From contig JAPCJU010000043.1 of the NCBI GenBank assembly GCA_027886795.1, positions 1-8,129 on the forward strand: a DNA stretch of 8,129 nt. The letters run 5' to 3'. Made by a program: the position numbers and the translations under genes. Each line of letters starts with the position of its first letter. Positions within the stretch are counted from its first letter, which is position 1. Positions 6,730 to 8,129 of the stretch are shown in pieces. Under the pieces are notes generated by a model. The model was not told the DNA's origin and ran no database searches. It saw only the letters and a program-made list of their open reading frames with translations. Source of the stretch: Nitrososphaerota archaeon. Its GTDB lineage: Archaea; Thermoproteota; Nitrososphaeria; Nitrososphaerales; CADDZS01.

Positions 6730-7347
6730 ATGATACGAGCACGACTTTTATGGTACACGCCGAATCCCGAGGTTACAGTCGCCCTTGCAATGCGAAGGTG
6801 CTACAGTGCAAAGCCAATCGAGGAGTTGGAGTCGGAACTCGCTTCTCGACCAGGTTATGAAAAAGACCTCATCGCGAAAGCATTGCGCGACAAAACCTTT
6901 GATGTGATAGAGCATGCCGTCTTTATGTTTGAAATTGAAGGGATAAGCAGGGTCTGCAGTCATCAACTGGTTCGCCACAGGATCGCAAGTTATGATCAGG
7001 AGAGTCAACGGTTCAGCGCCGTCGATAAAGAGGATTTCATAACGCCTCCTTCAATTCAAGTCAATAGTGAAGCCCTGAAGATCTATGAGGAGTTCCTAAA
7101 ATCGTCGGTTGAGGCTTTTCGAAAGCTGAAGGAGCTAGAAGTTCCCAAGGAAGATGCAAGATTTATCTTGCCTCAATCGATCGGCACAAAACTTGTGATA
7201 ACTGCGAATGCCAGGAGCCTGATGCATTTCTTCTGGCAGAGGACAGCGCTACAAGCGCAATGGGAGATCAGAGAGCTAGCTGAACTGATGCTCAAAGAGT
7301 GCAAAAAAGTGGCACCCACGATCTTCAAAGATATTATAGAAGCTTAG
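6730..7347 (+). CDS. thyX: Flavin-dependent thymidylate synthase ThyX
   Basis: Makes dTMP from dUMP using a methylene-folate-type donor, with FAD and a reduced nicotinamide as reductant, as a homotetramer in the cytoplasm; it replaces ThyA. The diagnostic RHRX7S motif is intact at 82-92 (RHRIASYDQES), followed by QRF. Upstream, EHAVFMFEIEGISR (61-74) matches the segment bearing the conserved His near the flavin, and the C-terminal NARSLMHFFWQR (160-171) followed by AQWEIRELA supplies the dUMP- and flavin-binding residues of the family. At 205 residues it is at the short end of the family's range, without obvious loss. The ATG at 6730 leads directly into the usual beta-strand RARLLWYTPNPE, so the start is sound. 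It is divergent from the CPBP-proS operon and probably co-transcribed with the small basic gene 17 bases downstream. Confidence 0.95.
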   Translation: MIRARLLWYTPNPEVTVALAMRRCYSAKPIEELESELASRPGYEKDLIAKALRDKTFDVIEHAVFMFEIEGISRVCSHQLVRHRIASYDQESQRFSAVDKEDFITPPSIQVNSEALKIYEEFLKSSVEAFRKLKELEVPKEDARFILPQSIGTKLVITANARSLMHFFWQRTALQAQWEIRELAELMLKECKKVAPTIFKDIIEA

Positions 7348-7355
7348 ATTGAGGC

Positions 7356-7360
7356 AGGAG
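7356..7360 (+). promoter_or_regulatory. Ribosome-binding site for the small basic gene
   Basis: AGGAG lies four bases before the TTG at 7365, with a second match GAGG at 7351-7354, ten bases before it. Both lie in the 17-base gap after thyX. The next in-frame start, ATG at 7386, is 25 bases away, too far for this site, so the TTG is preferred. Confidence 0.55.
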
Positions 7361-7364
7361 TATC

Positions 7365-7544
7365 TTGGCTTACTTTACAGATCCCATGGGTGATGAATTC
7401 AAGAAAGCAATGGAGGAAGCCCTAAAAGAAATGGAAAAGGAAAAAAGGGCTTCACGGACAAAGAAGACAAGAAAGGCCTCCGTAAAAGCTAAGAATTCTA
7501 AGATTAAACGAATGTCGAGAAAAACGAAGGAAAGTATGCGATAG
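7365..7544 (+). CDS. Small, highly basic protein of unknown function (59 residues)
   Basis: I do not recognise this gene. It starts with TTG (an ATG seven codons later is the alternative) and ends with TAG. The first 28 residues (MAYFTDPMGDEFKKAMEEAL, then KEMEKEKR) should form a charged, amphipathic helix; the rest is a Lys/Arg/Ser/Thr tail without hydrophobic core. Twenty of the 59 residues are Lys or Arg and only nine Asp or Glu. No Cys, membrane segment or signal peptide is present. Such composition suits a nucleic-acid- or ribosome-associated protein, but this is inference from charge alone. Support for it being a gene comes from the Shine-Dalgarno sequence, the tight 17-base spacing after thyX, and the exact fit into the space before the convergent zinc-ribbon gene, 10 bases away. 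Confidence 0.62.
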   Translation: MAYFTDPMGDEFKKAMEEALKEMEKEKRASRTKKTRKASVKAKNSKIKRMSRKTKESMR

Positions 7545-7553
7545 CTGGGAAAA

Positions 7554-7570
7554 TTTACTTCTTTTCTTTT
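7554..7570 (+). terminator. T-rich tract ending the thyX transcript
   Basis: TTTACTTCTTTTCTTTT begins nine bases after the TAG of the small basic gene on the plus strand and has no hairpin before it. Archaeal RNA polymerase stops at such T-rich tracts. The same bases, read on the other strand, encode the Lys-rich end (PKEKK) of the zinc-ribbon protein, so the tract may be only a by-product of coding. Confidence 0.4.
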
Positions 7571-7791
7571 GGCATTTCTTCAAGTGCGACGTAGCCCGAA
7601 TATCCGCACTTTGAACAGAAATAATAATTCGGAACCAGCCACCCAGAAACTGATGTGGCAATATGGAGTTCAGAAAGACAATTCGGGCACAGTTTCTTTC
7701 GTCTGGTGAGGCTTCTGCGCCGAAGTTTTGGCTTGAATTCCACGGCTTCTTCTTCAGAAACCGGCGAGGCAATGTCTTCAGTCGCAGACAT
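7555..7791 (-). CDS. Small C4 zinc-ribbon protein
   Basis: A 78-residue protein with an acidic N-terminus (residues 1-19), a basic linker (KPKLRRRSLTRRKK, 20-33) and a zinc ribbon built from CPNC (35-38) and CSKCGYSG (59-66), 20 residues apart, with an aromatic stretch GWLVPNYYF before the second pair. It ends in a Lys/Glu tail. Ribbons of this kind occur in many small archaeal proteins tied to ribosomes, transcription or RNA processing; the precise family is not recognised. The ATG at 7791 is preferred: the frame stays open upstream to 7929, but that stretch is the antisense-free overlap with aIF1 codons in another frame and carries no family-like sequence. It follows aIF1 after 23 bases on the same strand with no clear ribosome-binding site, suggesting co-transcription and a possible link to translation. 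Confidence 0.8.
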   Translation of the reverse strand: MSATEDIASPVSEEEAVEFKPKLRRRSLTRRKKLCPNCLSELHIATSVSGWLVPNYYFCSKCGYSGYVALEEMPKEKK

Positions 7792-7814
7792 CAAAATTAC
7801 TTCTATTCGGAGAA

Positions 7815-8123
7815 TTACTGGACTTCTATTGTTCCTTCGCCAAAGCCCATGTTCACAAGGCTGTCGCGAACCTGATCCCTGTGGTCGCCTTGGAGTAGAA
7901 TGTATCCTTCCTTCGCAGTACCTCCACACGCCAATTTACTCTTGAGATCTTTTGCAATCCTTTCAAGATCCGTCCTTTTCGGATTTAGTCCTTCAACCAT
8001 GGTTGTAGGTTTTCTGAATCTTCTCATTTCGAGGCGAACGACTATACGCGTTTCCTCTTTTTCGAGTTCTTCACAGACACAGAGATCTTTTGGAAGGCCG
8101 CAAGTCGTGCATACCTCTGCCAT
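7815..8123 (-). CDS. Translation initiation factor aIF1 (SUI1 family)
   Basis: Archaeal homologue of eIF1/SUI1, which binds the small ribosomal subunit near the P site and enforces correct start-codon choice. The 102 residues match the full family length. The N-terminal Cys motif CTTCGLPKDLCVC (C5, C8, C15, C17) is typical of archaeal members and probably binds zinc. The SUI1 fold follows: a strand with MRRFRKPTTMVEGL (33-46), a helix DLERIAKDLKSKL (52-64), then the signature ACGGTAKEGYILLQGDHRDQV (65-85, with the CGGT and QGDHR core) and the closing MGFGEGTIEV. ATG at 8123 is taken as start; a GTG codon immediately upstream (8126) would add one residue. The gene is complete, but its promoter lies beyond the right edge. 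It probably shares a transcript with the zinc-ribbon gene. Confidence 0.95.
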   Translation of the reverse strand: MAEVCTTCGLPKDLCVCEELEKEETRIVVRLEMRRFRKPTTMVEGLNPKRTDLERIAKDLKSKLACGGTAKEGYILLQGDHRDQVRDSLVNMGFGEGTIEVQ

Positions 8124-8129
8124 CACGCA

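Noticed and set aside
7792..7929. Upstream extension of the zinc-ribbon protein to a start at 7929
   Set aside because: The added residues overlap the aIF1 coding region in another frame and look non-natural; ATG at 7791 directly follows the aIF1 stop with normal spacing.
7655..7945. Plus-strand frames of 96 and 70 codons, and a minus-strand frame at 7452-7772
   Set aside because: They are shadows of aIF1, the zinc-ribbon gene and the small basic gene, all better supported.
1..8129. Mobile elements, CRISPR, tRNA, rRNA or a defence system
   Set aside because: No transposase, direct-repeat array, tRNA cloverleaf or rRNA signature was seen; genes fill almost the whole window, and no intergenic gap exceeds about 140 bases.

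Overview
The window reads as ordinary chromosomal archaeal DNA, most likely from a Nitrososphaerota (Thaumarchaeota) genome outside the low-GC marine group. The evidence is an archaeal PolB amino end of crenarchaeal/thaumarchaeal type, a tetraether-lipid-synthase-family radical SAM enzyme, an archaeal/eukaryotic-type prolyl-tRNA synthetase ending in Tyr, an archaeal aIF1 with the N-terminal Cys motif, and TATA boxes 26-30 bases upstream of several start codons, which suggests leaderless or nearly leaderless mRNAs. The organism call is inference from protein recognition; no rRNA or other marker settles it.

Layout: (1) 1-644, minus: amino-terminal 214 codons of a family B DNA polymerase running off the left edge. 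(2) 645-752: short gap with the polymerase promoter and a perfect 9-bp hairpin plus T-run that probably ends the next transcript. (3) 753-2465, minus: tes-family radical SAM enzyme. (4) 2466-2601: divergent promoter region. (5) 2602-3741, plus: DegT/DnrJ/EryC1/StrS-type PLP aminotransferase. (6) 3745-5241, minus: proS, convergent with the aminotransferase across 3 bases. (7) 5238-6602, minus: CPBP (CAAX-protease-like) membrane protein whose stop overlaps the proS start. (8) 6603-6729: second divergent promoter region. (9) 6730-7347, plus: thyX, followed after 17 bases by a 59-residue, very basic small protein (7365-7544). (10) 7555-7791 and 7815-8123, minus: a C4 zinc-ribbon protein downstream of aIF1.

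The genes do not form one pathway. They are housekeeping and envelope functions: replication (polB), dTMP supply (thyX), translation (proS, aIF1 and perhaps the zinc-ribbon protein), membrane lipid synthesis (tes), and probably surface glycan or nucleotide-sugar chemistry (aminotransferase). The pairs that may matter functionally are tes/aminotransferase (divergent promoters, both possibly envelope-related), CPBP/proS (overlapping, so probably co-translated), thyX/small basic protein (Shine-Dalgarno-linked), and aIF1/zinc ribbon (23-base gap).

I found no mobile element, CRISPR array, tRNA, rRNA or riboswitch, and no convincing new multi-gene system. The most noteworthy points are the small basic gene that ORF size cutoffs would miss, the edge-truncated PolB with a TTG start, the frequent use of TTG starts (four of nine genes), the glycosylation-sequon-rich outer domain of the CPBP protein, and the tes hairpin.
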